Positions 1 through 9,505 are shown, counted from the first letter of the stretch. The stretch: DNA of 36,837 nucleotides from Polynucleobacter sp. MG-27-Goln-C1 (GCF_018881905.1 NZ_JACVPM010000006.1:1-36837); one strand, 5' to 3'. The notes: generated from the letters alone by a model not told the origin. Numbers and translations are program-made.

Positions 1-3000
1 ATCAATATTCCCCTGCGCCTTAAGATAGGCATAAGTTCCACCATCACCATTGATACCGCCATATTTACCGGTAGCGCTGATATAAATATTTCCCTTGCCG
101 CTATCAGTTCCATTAGCTACTACAGGGTTACGCAAATAGTATGCGTAGTAGCCATTAACGCTATTGTCTTTTGAAATTGCATTGATTGTGATATTGCCGG
201 TATCAGAAATTAATCCGCACTGACTTGTTGCACAAGTGCCCGAAGCTTCGCCATAAATAGCGATTTGCGTACTTCCAAGCGCATTGATATTTAAATCGCC
301 AAACGCACGAATCGTCGTCGAGGCATTACTCAAATAAATGCCGTGATAACCAATTGCATTAATGTTGACATTGCCGGCACTAGATTGAACCACCACAGAG
401 CCGCCCTCGTAAACATCCAAGCCCTCTCTATTCGTTGCAGTTCCATTGCTATAGATATTTAAGTTGCCATTTGATAGTAGCTGGGCTCCACTTCTTAATA
501 TGGTTCCACCTACGGCTGAGATATCTAATGTGCTGCCGGTGGATTGAATCTTTGAGCTTGCCTCTAAAAACAAGCCTTCATTAGTGGAGGAGTTCGCCGT
601 AATCGAAATTGCACCTGATGCCAAAATCTGGGTGCTGGTATTCAACCAGAGAGCAATCTCAGCCGTTGATGTTGTTGTAATAGTTAAGGCGCCATTGGTA
701 GATCGAATCAAGCTACTTGGATCTAGTGTGATAGCCCTATTACTTGTAGCGTTAGCCGTAATTGTTAAATCGCCATACGACCGGATTGTGGCATTGGTTG
801 TGTAAATATCATATGAGCCACCTGAGCCAGCAGTAATATTCATAGTGCCGCCTGTGGACTCTAGCAAGGCCCCGCTATAAAGATAAAGACCTATCTCGTT
901 TGTAGGGAAAACAGTCGTTACGGACATATTGCCAACTGAAGTAACAGAGATATTGGTACTTATAAGCAACCTACCGCTATAAATGGTGAACGCACCAGCT
1001 GATGCAATATTGCTACTGATCGTCAATCGACCTGCATTACCCGCCTTACCAAGAGTAACTTGGCTCAAACTTGAAGCAAAGCTAACATTTGATAAGGTGA
1101 CGTCACTGAATGAAGTTCCAAAAGGCTGGATGGTCAATGAGCCAGTGGTATTGATGGCTGAGCTAGCGCTGAATATAAAATTATTTGTAGTCAGCGAAAT
1201 ATTGCTGGTTGACGATGCAACGCTTGAAGTGACGCCGTTAACGGTTACCGCAGAATTACTACCCAGCTTAATAGAACCGCCGTTAGCAGTAAAACCTGAA
1301 TCACCGCCAGAACCAGAATAATTGATTGGACCATTTGCAGACAAAATGTATGCTGTGCCACCAGCACCACTGAAAATCATCTGACCGCCAGACGCAGTTT
1401 GGTTATCAGCAACAAATTGAATGCCGCCTCCAGTCGCCGCTGTTGACTGAATAAGATAATTTCCGCTTCTTAAAGCAACAATTCCGGCCGTATACCCAGA
1501 TCTTGCTGTTGAGCCGGTAATAGAGATTGCATTGGAGCTTGTGCTGGCTGATGTAATAACAAAATCAGCCGCGTCAATTCCATATACCCACTCAAATCCA
1601 TGGCCAACATTACTTGCGCCAAAAATCGTAATGGTTCCAGCTCCAGAATCAATCTTGAACGTCTTTTGCGTGGTCATGCCAGGGTATGGAGTTACGCCGG
1701 ATGTGTATCCGCGCATAATAATATCGCCGCCATTACTTAGCAGATTAATTGAGCTTCCGCTAATCGCGCTAGCTCCACCGATAGGTCCAAACTGAATACC
1801 GGCTTTATCGTTTGTTAAAGCGTTCCAGGCAAAGTTATCCGGAGTTCCATCTCCCGATATGCCGCCGTTTGCGCCATTATCAAGGCCACCGGCCAATACA
1901 ATCTTGCCGCCATTTGAAGAAATCGTTACGCCAGACGCCAGGTAAATCCAACCACCAACTCCATTTCCGCCCTTCTGTTGCTGATCAGACCATAAAATTA
2001 CATTGAGTGCTGCGTTAGTTGAGATGATATTCGCATAAATCGAGATTGAACTATCAGCCTTAAAAGTAAGTGTTCTCGCACCTGAGCCTGTGTAAGTGAT
2101 AGCGTTGTAAATCGAAATATCTCCGCAAGTACTGCAGTCACCATAACTATCGTAGTAGGTTGAATACGTGCTGGTGCTGATCAAAATGTTAGAGCTTGCT
2201 AGATCGCTAGCTATACGACCGGCAGCTGTAGCATTGATTACGTAGTTATATGGATCCAGTAACCAGTTACCAGCGCTTCCATCAGCCGCTCTTGTATCAA
2301 CAAAGATGTTGTCGGTATTAAGGGTGCCGGCAGATGTTTCTACATTACCGCCGCGTCCACTGATTGCACCACCTTTTGCATAGATTGAGCCGTGGGCTTC
2401 TGTGCGTGAGTTGTGATTTTGAACATCGCTCCACAAAACCACCTTACCGCCATCACCATTGATCAATGCACTCGCATCGATCACGGCGTTTTGCTTCATG
2501 GTGACTGTAGTGGCTTGATAAACGCCATTGCTACCTTGCCAATCGCCGCCAACGAGCACGGTTCCGCCGCCAGTATTACCTGTTACAGAGATATTTGAGT
2601 TGTTTTCTAGGGTGATGTCATTAGCGGTGATGAGAATATTGCCGCCTTGGGTTGCGCCGTTGGATTCGAGGACGCTAGAAATGCTGGTACTGCCATTATT
2701 TGCGGAAAGCAGAATGCTACCGCCGCGACCATTGCCGCCGTTAGTCTGAATTAATGAGTCAAAGAGGCTTAAATTCCCCGCACGAGAGAGGATTCGGATA
2801 CTACCGCCGTCCGTTATACCGTTTGCGTATAAACCACTATTGACAAATATTAAATCTTGTGAAACATCAATAATTATGGTGCCTCCAGGGCCGTTCGAGC
2901 CATTAGTCTGGATGGTTGCTGTGCCGTCAAATTGGGCAGAATTTGCAGAAAGCGCAAAAGAGCCACCCGTTGTGCCGTTAGCACTGATCGCTCCTGAAAG

Positions 3001-5304
3001 GTGTACATCGCTAGTTGTTAGAGTGATTACTCCACCGGGGCCGTTGTTGCCGTTGGCTTGTAATAGTGAACCACTTTGTGCATTAAAGGCCTGCGCAGTG
3101 AGGTTGATGTAGCCCCCAGTAGTGCCATTAGCTTTGATTTCTGCAGTGCTATAGAGCGTGATGCTGTTGGCGGCACTCAAATAGACGACATTGGTCTGTG
3201 TATTGACACGATCCGCTACTGAATCATTCGCTGCAGTGGTTGAATACACCACATCTAGCGCAGTTGTTGCATTATTTTGCGCCGTTAAGAATGTAGGAAT
3301 ATCTTCTCTACGAATCACGTTACCGTTGTACGTAATCGTGTTGCTATTTGTATTTGTATTTGTATTGTTGCTTGTATTTGAATTGCTTGTAACGTTTAAC
3401 CGACCAGAGACATACACTGCTTGCGCAAGCAATTGAATCGCAGCACCAAGTGGTGTTGATGCATTACTTACACCGTATGCATTGATCGTGCCATTCGCAT
3501 AAACAGTTTGCGCTTGCACTGTTACTTGCGACGCGCTAATTGTTGTTCCAACATTTAAGAATGCAATTGAACTGTTGATGATGACGTTTAAGTTTTCACC
3601 AGAAATATTGGCATTGAGATTAAAGATTCCAGATGAATTTAATTTCAGCGTAGTGAGTGTGCCGCCCTGCTTCAAGATGTCTGCGCCACTAGCAATCGTT
3701 AAGCTGCCAGTACCGTTCTGAGTACAGCCACCAAGGCTTGGGCAAGCATTGCCATTGACTTCAATAGTAACGTTGTTGTTTGAGAGTGCAGCAGAAATTA
3801 CATTCGCAGCACCAGAGTCAATAACTAAATCAATTGGATCCAAGAACCATAAACCAGACTTGCCGGTATTTTTATTTGTTGCGCTGGTATCAACAGTAAA
3901 TAGCTTACCAAGAACAACACTACCTTTAGAGCTGGTTTCAATAAAGCCACCATTACCACCAAGTACTCCACCCACCGCTTTCAGAATTCCATTAACAGCA
4001 GTTTTCACTTCTGACCAAATCACAATATTTCCAGCATCACCACTTTGTATTGCAGAAGTATTCACCGTTGCATTCGCTTCCACTGTTACTGTTTTAGCCA
4101 ATTGCTTGGTTTCACTAGCAACGGCAGAAACTTGTTTTGCAATGGCCTGGCGAGTCTCAACAGTTGAAGTTGATGTAAGTGGTGCAGCCGATTGAGCAAT
4201 CGCCTGAACTGGCGCTTGGTTTGTGTTGGTGGCTTGAGTTCTTCCTAGGCCGACCTCAACATTACCGCCACCCGAGTTACCGGTGGCCGTAGTTTTAGAG
4301 TTTTGAGCCAAGGTAATGTTCTCACCCACGATATTGACTTGACCACCCTTTGAATTGACTCCCTTACCATTTGCAGCCACGATACCGGCCTGGGTTACAT
4401 TAGCGGCGACCAACTCAATGACGCCGCCGTTATTAACCATGGAGGAAGCTGAAATGCGGCCAGAGTTCTTAATAACCGATCCCATAAGCTGGTTAGCAGA
4501 TCCAGCAGCTACTACGATCAGGCCACCTTTAACCTCTACAACCCGCTTATTTTCGATGAGGGCGCCATAAGTGGCCTTATCCACATTGACCGAAATGAGC
4601 CGGTCACCCCGGAAATCGAGGGTAATTTGCTCTCCTGCTGCTAAAGCCACCCCATTATTGGGTCCTTTTCGGGCCAAAAGATAGCCTTCATTGCGGATTT
4701 CTGGGGCTAAGAGGGCGATGTATCCATTAGGGTCATTTACGCTGATTTTTCCCTCATTAACAACGGCGCCTTTTCCATTGCCGCGATAGGTGGATTTGCC
4801 GTCCATGAAATCTTTATTGGCGATATCCATCGTTGTCGCAACTACTGCAGCCGCATTAATGTCGGCGCCCTTACCAAAGGTCACCCCATTCGGATTGACT
4901 AGTACAACTTGGCCATTTGCACGTACCGCACCATCGATCATCGATGCGCTCGCTCCAGTTACACGATTCAGAGTAACAGCTTGCGCATTTGGTTGATTGA
5001 AATTGACCTGAGCGTTTTTTCCAACGTTAAAGCCATCCCAATTCACAACAGCACGCTGTGAAGTTTGGTTGATATTCATCGTTGCTGAAGTGGCAGTTTG
5101 TGTCTGAGAAATTGTGGCATTTCCAGCGACGACATTTCCACCAGTTGGGAGTGCATTTACTGCAGTCTGCGCGACTACAAAATTGCATTGGCTAAGAACC
5201 AAAAATCCAGCAAAGATTTGCGATTTTTTGACGACAAAAATCCCCTTCGTTTTTGCAAACGAAAATGCAAACTGCTTAAGAATTTTTGTGGCTCTTTTTT
5301 TCAA
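1..5304 (-). CDS. Filamentous haemagglutinin-like TPS exoprotein (TpsA), partial, 3' end outside window
   Basis: I read this frame by hand: it is open from a stop at 5317-5319 down to base 1, at least 1768 codons, so the C-terminus lies outside the window. No ATG precedes the conserved domain. The best start is TTG at 5304, giving MKKRATKILKQ and a long basic signal region ending near VVAQTA; no clear Shine-Dalgarno supports it. Residues ~50-300 form a haemagglutination-activity (TPS) domain with WDGFNVGKNAQVNFNQP, LVNPNGVTFGKGADINAA and DFMDGKSTY. The remainder is a Gly/Asn/Ser/Thr-rich beta-helix of the 'NGGNGRGGSILL' type. A module ending in W-x-LDP recurs, with GLWFLDPIDLVID near residue 484 and GNWLLDPYNYVIN near 1014. 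TpsA proteins of this family are exported by Sec, then through a TpsB pore, as surface adhesins. It is a close paralogue of the adhesin at 33301-36750. The function is confident; the exact start is not. Confidence 0.88.
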   Translation of the reverse strand, partial: MKKRATKILKQFAFSFAKTKGIFVVKKSQIFAGFLVLSQCNFVVAQTAVNALPTGGNVVAGNATISQTQTATSATMNINQTSQRAVVNWDGFNVGKNAQVNFNQPNAQAVTLNRVTGASASMIDGAVRANGQVVLVNPNGVTFGKGADINAAAVVATTMDIANKDFMDGKSTYRGNGKGAVVNEGKISVNDPNGYIALLAPEIRNEGYLLARKGPNNGVALAAGEQITLDFRGDRLISVNVDKATYGALIENKRVVEVKGGLIVVAAGSANQLMGSVIKNSGRISASSMVNNGGVIELVAANVTQAGIVAANGKGVNSKGGQVNIVGENITLAQNSKTTATGNSGGGNVEVGLGRTQATNTNQAPVQAIAQSAAPLTSTSTVETRQAIAKQVSAVASETKQLAKTVTVEANATVNTSAIQSGDAGNIVIWSEVKTAVNGILKAVGGVLGGNGGFIETSSKGSVVLGKLFTVDTSATNKNTGKSGLWFLDPIDLVIDSGAANVISAALSNNNVTIEVNGNACPSLGGCTQNGTGSLTIASGADILKQGGTLTTLKLNSSGIFNLNANISGENLNVIINSSIAFLNVGTTISASQVTVQAQTVYANGTINAYGVSNASTPLGAAIQLLAQAVYVSGRLNVTSNSNTSNNTNTNTNSNTITYNGNVIRREDIPTFLTAQNNATTALDVVYSTTAANDSVADRVNTQTNVVYLSAANSITLYSTAEIKANGTTGGYINLTAQAFNAQSGSLLQANGNNGPGGVITLTTSDVHLSGAISANGTTGGSFALSANSAQFDGTATIQTNGSNGPGGTIIIDVSQDLIFVNSGLYANGITDGGSIRILSRAGNLSLFDSLIQTNGGNGRGGSILLSANNGSTSISSVLESNGATQGGNILITANDITLENNSNISVTGNTGGGTVLVGGDWQGSNGVYQATTVTMKQNAVIDASALINGDGGKVVLWSDVQNHNSRTEAHGSIYAKGGAISGRGGNVETSAGTLNTDNIFVDTRAADGSAGNWLLDPYNYVINATAAGRIASDLASSNILISTSTYSTYYDSYGDCSTCGDISIYNAITYTGSGARTLTFKADSSISIYANIISTNAALNVILWSDQQQKGGNGVGGWIYLASGVTISSNGGKIVLAGGLDNGANGGISGDGTPDNFAWNALTNDKAGIQFGPIGGASAISGSSINLLSNGGDIIMRGYTSGVTPYPGMTTQKTFKIDSGAGTITIFGASNVGHGFEWVYGIDAADFVITSASTSSNAISITGSTARSGYTAGIVALRSGNYLIQSTAATGGGIQFVADNQTASGGQMIFSGAGGTAYILSANGPINYSGSGGDSGFTANGGSIKLGSNSAVTVNGVTSSVASSTSNISLTTNNFIFSASSAINTTGSLTIQPFGTSFSDVTLSNVSFASSLSQVTLGKAGNAGRLTISSNIASAGAFTIYSGRLLISTNISVTSVGNMSVTTVFPTNEIGLYLYSGALLESTGGTMNITAGSGGSYDIYTTNATIRSYGDLTITANATSNRAITLDPSSLIRSTNGALTITTTSTAEIALWLNTSTQILASGAISITANSSTNEGLFLEASSKIQSTGSTLDISAVGGTILRSGAQLLSNGNLNIYSNGTATNREGLDVYEGGSVVVQSSAGNVNINAIGYHGIYLSNASTTIRAFGDLNINALGSTQIAIYGEASGTCATSQCGLISDTGNITINAISKDNSVNGYYAYYLRNPVVANGTDSGKGNIYISATGKYGGINGDGGTYAYLKAQGNID
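3346..3363. repeat. Hexanucleotide repeat (ATTTGT)x3 inside the large adhesin
   Basis: Three tandem ATTTGT units on the plus strand encode alternating Asn-Thr on the minus strand, within a Ser/Asn/Thr tract of the adhesin beta-helix. The unit is a multiple of three, so copy-number changes would alter length without breaking the frame. Confidence 0.7.
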
Positions 5305-5477
5305 AAAAATTACGTTTTATTTTTTCGCACTGTTACTACATTTATTGCGGCGAAATTATTGCTAAAAATTTATCTCTCTTGCTTTTATTTTTCCCCCTGA
5401 AGCCCTTTGTTTATATGACTTCGGGTCAAGTAGTATGCCCAAAAGTTAGCCCTAAAGCCAACCTTCTTTTATGTTCA

Positions 5478-5976
5478 TTTTTGGTGCATTTTGACCCCTG
5501 TAAATTCAAGGGTTTAGAGAAACCCAATTACATTGAAGTGAATTAATAGGGGTTATTGACTTATGTAATTAGTAACATTTTGTGGAATTTTGCCCTCACT
5601 AGCGGGGGCAAAAACAGGCTCAAAATTTGCTCAAATTGAGCATTTTTCGAGCCTATTTTTTTCATTTTTAGATGGTAAATCTTTGCCAAAATCTGGTCTT
5701 TTTTATGCGCATTTTGAAGGTCGCTTTACCACTATTTCATTTGCGGTATTTGATCTGCAAATGCGCTATTTTCTGACGTCATGATTCCGGCATTTTTAGG
5801 GGCTAATGTTGGCGCTTTTTGACCTCAAAATCTGAGTTCATTTTTATTGGAAATCGCCGTTTTTTGACAACTCAAATATGGCAATATTTTTCAATTTTTT
5901 CACCCTTAAAATACGCTCGTTTTTGGTGCAATTTTGAGATGAATTTTTCCATGCTAACAGCACTTTTTTGACCTTC
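5478..5976. repeat. Seven degenerate copies of a G(C/G/T)GC-TTTTTGACC-like motif
   Basis: Plus-strand copies: GGTGCATTTTGACCCC (5483), ATGCGCATTTTGAAGG (5705), ATGCGCTATTTTCTGACG (5761), TTGGCGCTTTTTGACCTC (5809), ATCGCCGTTTTTTGACAA (5853), GGTGCAATTTTGAGAT (5925) and ACAGCACTTTTTTGACCTTC (5957). Two copies extend to a near-identical 17-18-mer, TTTTTGGTGCA(A)TTTTGA, at 5478-5494 and 5920-5937. On the minus strand, the direction of the adhesin gene, the core reads GGTCAAAAAGCGCC. Spacing is about 30-220 bp. A regulator-binding array is one reading; low-complexity drift in AT-rich DNA is the alternative. Confidence 0.5.
5616..5654 (+). terminator. Imperfect hairpin followed by a T tract (possible terminator)
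   Basis: AGGCTC (5616-5621) pairs with GAGCCT (5649-5654). The inner TGCTCAA (5628-5634) pairs with TTGAGCA (5636-5642) around a single base, and 5655-5662 reads ATTTTTTT. It has intrinsic-terminator shape on the plus strand, yet no plus-strand gene lies upstream. It may instead be an operator-like palindrome or stop antisense transcription into the adhesin leader. Confidence 0.35.
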
Positions 5977-6237
5977 ATTCTAGGCGCCCATTCTTCAACT
6001 CTTCTTTGTATTTTTCGATCGATTGATCGTTAAAAATGTTTGTGATTTAACCGATTTATAAGTTCATGTATTACTTTAAGTGACTGTAAATATCGCACTC
6101 TACATTTCATTTTTTACATGAACTATGCATTGCATCGCATTGCAATGTGGTTTGTTGAACGATGTAATAGGAAGTTATTTCGCTTGCAGATTCTGAAATG
6201 CGATTGCGAGACCTCGCTAATTAAAGCGCTGGAAACT

Positions 6238-6768
6238 TTAAATAGAGATATCTTTTAAAGGTGCTTTTGGAGCACTTTCTGGCGCCTGTTTTTGCTCTCT
6301 AAATTTGCTTTTTGCAGCCTCCAAAAGAGCTCTTTCGATGGCCGGTTTTGCCCCCACCAAACTGAAGCGATTTACTGCAAAAGCACCTGATTGCAGGGCG
6401 ACGGCAAACCCAATCATTTCCCCCGCCTGGGTGGCCCTTAAAACTGCCTCAAAAGGGTCGAGAATCTGGAATAAGTTACCCCCAATCTGGGTACATTCCA
6501 TGCTTAGGGCGGTAGAAACCGTCTGGCTATTCATCAAAACCGAGTATTTAGTACCCGGATCGCATTTCAGGCTCTGATGGAGGTAAAAAAGGCACTTTTC
6601 ACCGGAACAGAAGACTCCAAAGGAGGATTTGGAGTCATTCGCTGTATAAGCCTCATTGGTTTGGCCATTAAGGTCTGCAACCCAGTTTTGAGAGGCTAGC
6701 CTCTCAGCATAAGCTGAAATAGACAGCATGAGCAGGCAAGCAAGCGCCAGGACTTTAATTAGCCTCAT
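6238..6768 (-). CDS. Secreted hypothetical protein in TPS operon
   Basis: I do not recognise the family. The 176-residue product begins with a clear Sec signal peptide (MRLIKVLALACLLMLSISAYA, cleavage after AYA), so it is likely periplasmic. The mature part contains four cysteines in its first half (FCSGEKC, LKC, MEC), consistent with two disulfides, and ends in a Lys/Pro/Ala-rich tail (EQKQAPESAPKAPLKDISI). Its ATG overlaps the TGA of the upstream parvulin gene in an ATGA arrangement, which implies translational coupling and a shared transcript with tpsB. A role in folding or export of the exoprotein is an inference from position only. Confidence 0.75.
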   Translation of the reverse strand: MRLIKVLALACLLMLSISAYAERLASQNWVADLNGQTNEAYTANDSKSSFGVFCSGEKCLFYLHQSLKCDPGTKYSVLMNSQTVSTALSMECTQIGGNLFQILDPFEAVLRATQAGEMIGFAVALQSGAFAVNRFSLVGAKPAIERALLEAAKSKFREQKQAPESAPKAPLKDISI

Positions 6769-7607
6769 TGGACGATCCTAGCACTAGCTCTTAGAGTTTT
6801 AACTGCCTCGGCCAGGTATTGCTGAACAATCGCCTGCCTGAGCTGTGGTTTGGCCTCCTCAAAACTAGGAACCTTGAATGCGCGTTTGTCATCTAGCCTC
6901 AAAATTACCCATCCTGCCGGAGTCTGAATTGGCATAGTTGTAATGGCGCCCTTTGCCATGCTTGGCAACACGTTAGCCACAGCGGGTATCACCTGCCCCG
7001 GCATCACCCAGCCCAGCGCACCGCCTTGAGCTTTAGAACCCTGATCAATGGAGTACTCTTGAGCCAACTTGCCAAAGAGCTCACCTTTTTGTACGCGGCG
7101 AATCAAGTCAACCGCATCAGTCTCCGTGGAAACCACAATCTGACTCACTCGATATTGATTGCTATTGCCACCATCGCCCATCAGTTTGCGCTGACGATCG
7201 TATTCCTCACGTTGCCTTGCGTCAGTGATTGGGTTTTTCTTAAAGTGATCTTCTAAATAAGCCTGCAGGAGTAAGTTTTGCTTCAGTTGCGTGATCTGAT
7301 CCGGGAAATCAATTTCTTTCGCAAGTCCCTGCTTAGTTGCCTCTTGAGCAATAAGCTCTTTATTTATTAAATCTTCTTTGATTGCTTGGCGAAGCTCTGG
7401 CGTATCGCGCTGACCTTGCGAAACTAGCGCGCGAATGTTGAGGTTGAGTAAACCTTGAGTGATTGCGGTGCCATTGACGGTTGCTACAAACTCATAATCT
7501 GGTTTAACATCTTTGGCATCCGGCCTTGTTTGGGCTAGAGGTGCATTGAGATGACCCAAGCCAACCAATGCGATAAATGTAGCTGGTAAAAAGCATTTCA
7601 TTTGCAT
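6765..7607 (-). CDS. Periplasmic parvulin-type peptidyl-prolyl isomerase (PpiC/SurA-like)
   Basis: This 280-residue protein has a signal peptide (residues ~1-25, ending in PLAQ), a helical SurA-like chaperone region (~40-140) and a PpiC rotamase domain (~150-245) with YRVSQIVV, FGKLAQEYSID, GGALGWVMPGQ and TPAGWVILRLDDKR. The family catalyses cis-trans prolyl isomerisation and chaperones outer-membrane and secreted proteins. The gene starts 35 nt after tpsB and overlaps the next gene by 4 nt. Bordetella pertussis Par27 is a parvulin of this class that binds the filamentous haemagglutinin precursor, so dedication to the TpsA proteins here is a reasonable inference. Met1 or Met3 could be the start. 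Confidence 0.9.
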   Translation of the reverse strand: MQMKCFLPATFIALVGLGHLNAPLAQTRPDAKDVKPDYEFVATVNGTAITQGLLNLNIRALVSQGQRDTPELRQAIKEDLINKELIAQEATKQGLAKEIDFPDQITQLKQNLLLQAYLEDHFKKNPITDARQREEYDRQRKLMGDGGNSNQYRVSQIVVSTETDAVDLIRRVQKGELFGKLAQEYSIDQGSKAQGGALGWVMPGQVIPAVANVLPSMAKGAITTMPIQTPAGWVILRLDDKRAFKVPSFEEAKPQLRQAIVQQYLAEAVKTLRASARIVQ

Positions 7608-7642
7608 CAGTAAGCCTATCTTAAAAGATCAATTCATTAGAG

Positions 7643-9379
7643 TTAAAACTGGTAGCTGCCTGTAATCCAGCCACGTGGATCGGTAGTTGTACCGTCAGTA
7701 TTAACTGCTTGGCCAGACTGGCTATAGAGCGGATTACTGCCAACCTTCCAGGCAACCATGGCACCTAAATTCCAGCCCTCCCATTCCCACTTCAGACCCA
7801 TACCGGCACCCATTAAGGAGTACGTATTATTGGCATTGGTTTGACCCTGCCAATTGGTATAAGGATTTTTATATTGTTGCACTACGCCTGCATCAAAAAA
7901 GATGCTAGCCATGATGCGCTCTGGAAACTGTTGACGCAACTCGATGGTGCCAATACCGCCCTGTGAACCACCGCCCTGAGCAACTGGATATGCACGAATA
8001 GCATAGGGACCACCCATATAGATCTGCTCTGCTGAGTTCAAATTCACGGAAGCTAACTGACCACTAATAGATACGTATGCTGTGGTTGCACCATCCTCTG
8101 ATAACTGTTGCGTGCGATTACCTGCAAAAGTAAACTTAGTAAAACTTTGTGGGGTGTACTGCCCATAACCTTGGGTACTAGTATTTGAAATATTCAGGCT
8201 ACCTAATACGATATTTGCTGAGCCGGCACTGACGCCACCACCACCAAAGGCATCATAATGATTGCCCGACAAACCCAAAGACGCATTGTTAATGGTGTAT
8301 GCGCTAATGGTTGATAAACTCAACATATTGTTATTGGTGTAGCTCTTCACATCGTAGTTTGCCGTGACGTTGACATTACTACCCTGCTGACGAATTAATG
8401 GGTAAGCTGCACTCACACCACCCGTCCAAGCGTCACCGTAGCCACCACCAGCACTAGTCGCATAGTTGCTAACGTTTTTATAGTTCAGGACAGTTCCTGA
8501 AATACCTAAACGCAAGCCATCCTTTGATCCCGGCAATGAATAGGCTCCCTGCACATACTGCGAACCCTCGGAATAGATGCCATTGATTGATGCTGAATCA
8601 CCAATACCAGTTGGGTTAATTGCACTTAATGCAATCACGCCCTGATTGGCTCCAGTAGATCGGCTACCGTAGTTATTAACCTCTACCTTGCCTTGGTACC
8701 ACTGCGGCTGAGTCAGCTGCAATCGCAAAGCGGTTTCACCATCCTTCTGACCAGGCTCCAACTGACTAGAAACCATAACGCCAGGTGTTTCATTAAGGAT
8801 AATCAGAGCACGCTCAATCGCCCTGGTATTGAGTGGCTCACCAATCGGATTCGCATAAGTAATATATTCAGCTGCAGTCTCTTTGCTGAAACGCGTCTCT
8901 CCACTAGGCGTATCAACAAATACACTACTGAGCTTTGCCTCTGTTACCAAAATCTTCACAACGCCATTCGAAATTTTTTGTGGGGGCAATATAGCCTGCA
9001 CTGTGTACCCATTTTTGCGATAGAGCTCAACCACAGCATCACAGGCTTTTTGCAAATCATCAAAATTGACTGGGCGACCAATCCAAGACTTTAAAATAGC
9101 TTGAACTGAATCTGCCGGAAGAATGCTGACACCCTCTAAAACAAAAGACTTCACCTCAAAACGAACCTCGCTTTGAGATGACTCGCTTGGGCGTAACTGC
9201 TCTCTTGGACCCGGCTCAGGCAAAGCTAAGGGAGATGGACTAGGCAACTGCTTTTCTAGACCCTGCTGCAATGCACCGGCATCTACTTGCCCGTAAACCT
9301 GTCCAGCAGAAAACATGCATATTGCCGCAAGAGCGAATAAGGATTTGTGAAATTGAATCGATGGAGTGCTGTATTTCAA
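7643..9379 (-). CDS. TpsB/FhaC-family outer-membrane translocator
   Basis: This 578-residue protein is the outer-membrane pore of a two-partner secretion system. It has a signal peptide (cleavage near residue 30, QVYG/Q), a Pro-rich linker, POTRA1 (~74-150, VKSFVLEGVSILP...YRKNGYTVQAILPPQ), POTRA2 (~151-225) and a 16-strand-type beta barrel. IRAYP at 461-465 corresponds to the conserved loop-6 (V/I)RGY-type motif of the Omp85/TpsB superfamily, and the C-terminal residue is Phe, as expected of a barrel. It is the only TpsB in the window, while two TpsA-like exoproteins are present. The upstream 126-bp gap (9380-9505) is AT-rich and contains the palindrome GGGAATTCCC at 9455-9464; the operon promoter is probably there. 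Confidence 0.94.
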   Translation of the reverse strand: MKYSTPSIQFHKSLFALAAICMFSAGQVYGQVDAGALQQGLEKQLPSPSPLALPEPGPREQLRPSESSQSEVRFEVKSFVLEGVSILPADSVQAILKSWIGRPVNFDDLQKACDAVVELYRKNGYTVQAILPPQKISNGVVKILVTEAKLSSVFVDTPSGETRFSKETAAEYITYANPIGEPLNTRAIERALIILNETPGVMVSSQLEPGQKDGETALRLQLTQPQWYQGKVEVNNYGSRSTGANQGVIALSAINPTGIGDSASINGIYSEGSQYVQGAYSLPGSKDGLRLGISGTVLNYKNVSNYATSAGGGYGDAWTGGVSAAYPLIRQQGSNVNVTANYDVKSYTNNNMLSLSTISAYTINNASLGLSGNHYDAFGGGGVSAGSANIVLGSLNISNTSTQGYGQYTPQSFTKFTFAGNRTQQLSEDGATTAYVSISGQLASVNLNSAEQIYMGGPYAIRAYPVAQGGGSQGGIGTIELRQQFPERIMASIFFDAGVVQQYKNPYTNWQGQTNANNTYSLMGAGMGLKWEWEGWNLGAMVAWKVGSNPLYSQSGQAVNTDGTTTDPRGWITGSYQF

Positions 9380-9505
9380 GATAAATAACCCAATAAGGAA
9401 ACAAAATCAAGCTAAGTGCCTGATAATTAATGCATAAATTATATTACCAATAAGGGGAATTCCCATTAGCCCTATGGCGCATATGATGGGAGGGTAAATG
9501 GCAAT

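Larger units (their letters stand above)
5305..6237. other. 932-bp AT-rich gene-free region upstream of the large adhesin
   Basis: No convincing gene is present. Short open frames here have no recognisable domain and consist of T-rich repeats. The stretch lies between the small secreted protein (ends 6238) and the adhesin start, so it presumably carries the adhesin promoter and leader. It holds a degenerate repeated T-rich motif, an imperfect 39-nt palindrome at 5616-5654, a second inverted repeat (TTTTGCCC / GGGGCAAAA, about 5589-5614) and a palindrome CATTGCAATG near 6138. I could not fix a sigma-70 promoter with confidence. Confidence 0.6.

Noticed and set aside
584..4996. Several plus-strand open frames of 60-150 codons rich in Val, Ala, Pro and Leu
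   Set aside because: They are antisense shadows of the continuous minus-strand adhesin frame, which shows clear TPS and beta-helix sequence throughout.
5590..5784. A 64-codon plus-strand frame and neighbouring short frames in the gene-free stretch
   Set aside because: There is no ribosome site or domain, and the sequence is made of the T-rich repeats; the frame spans the near-palindrome.
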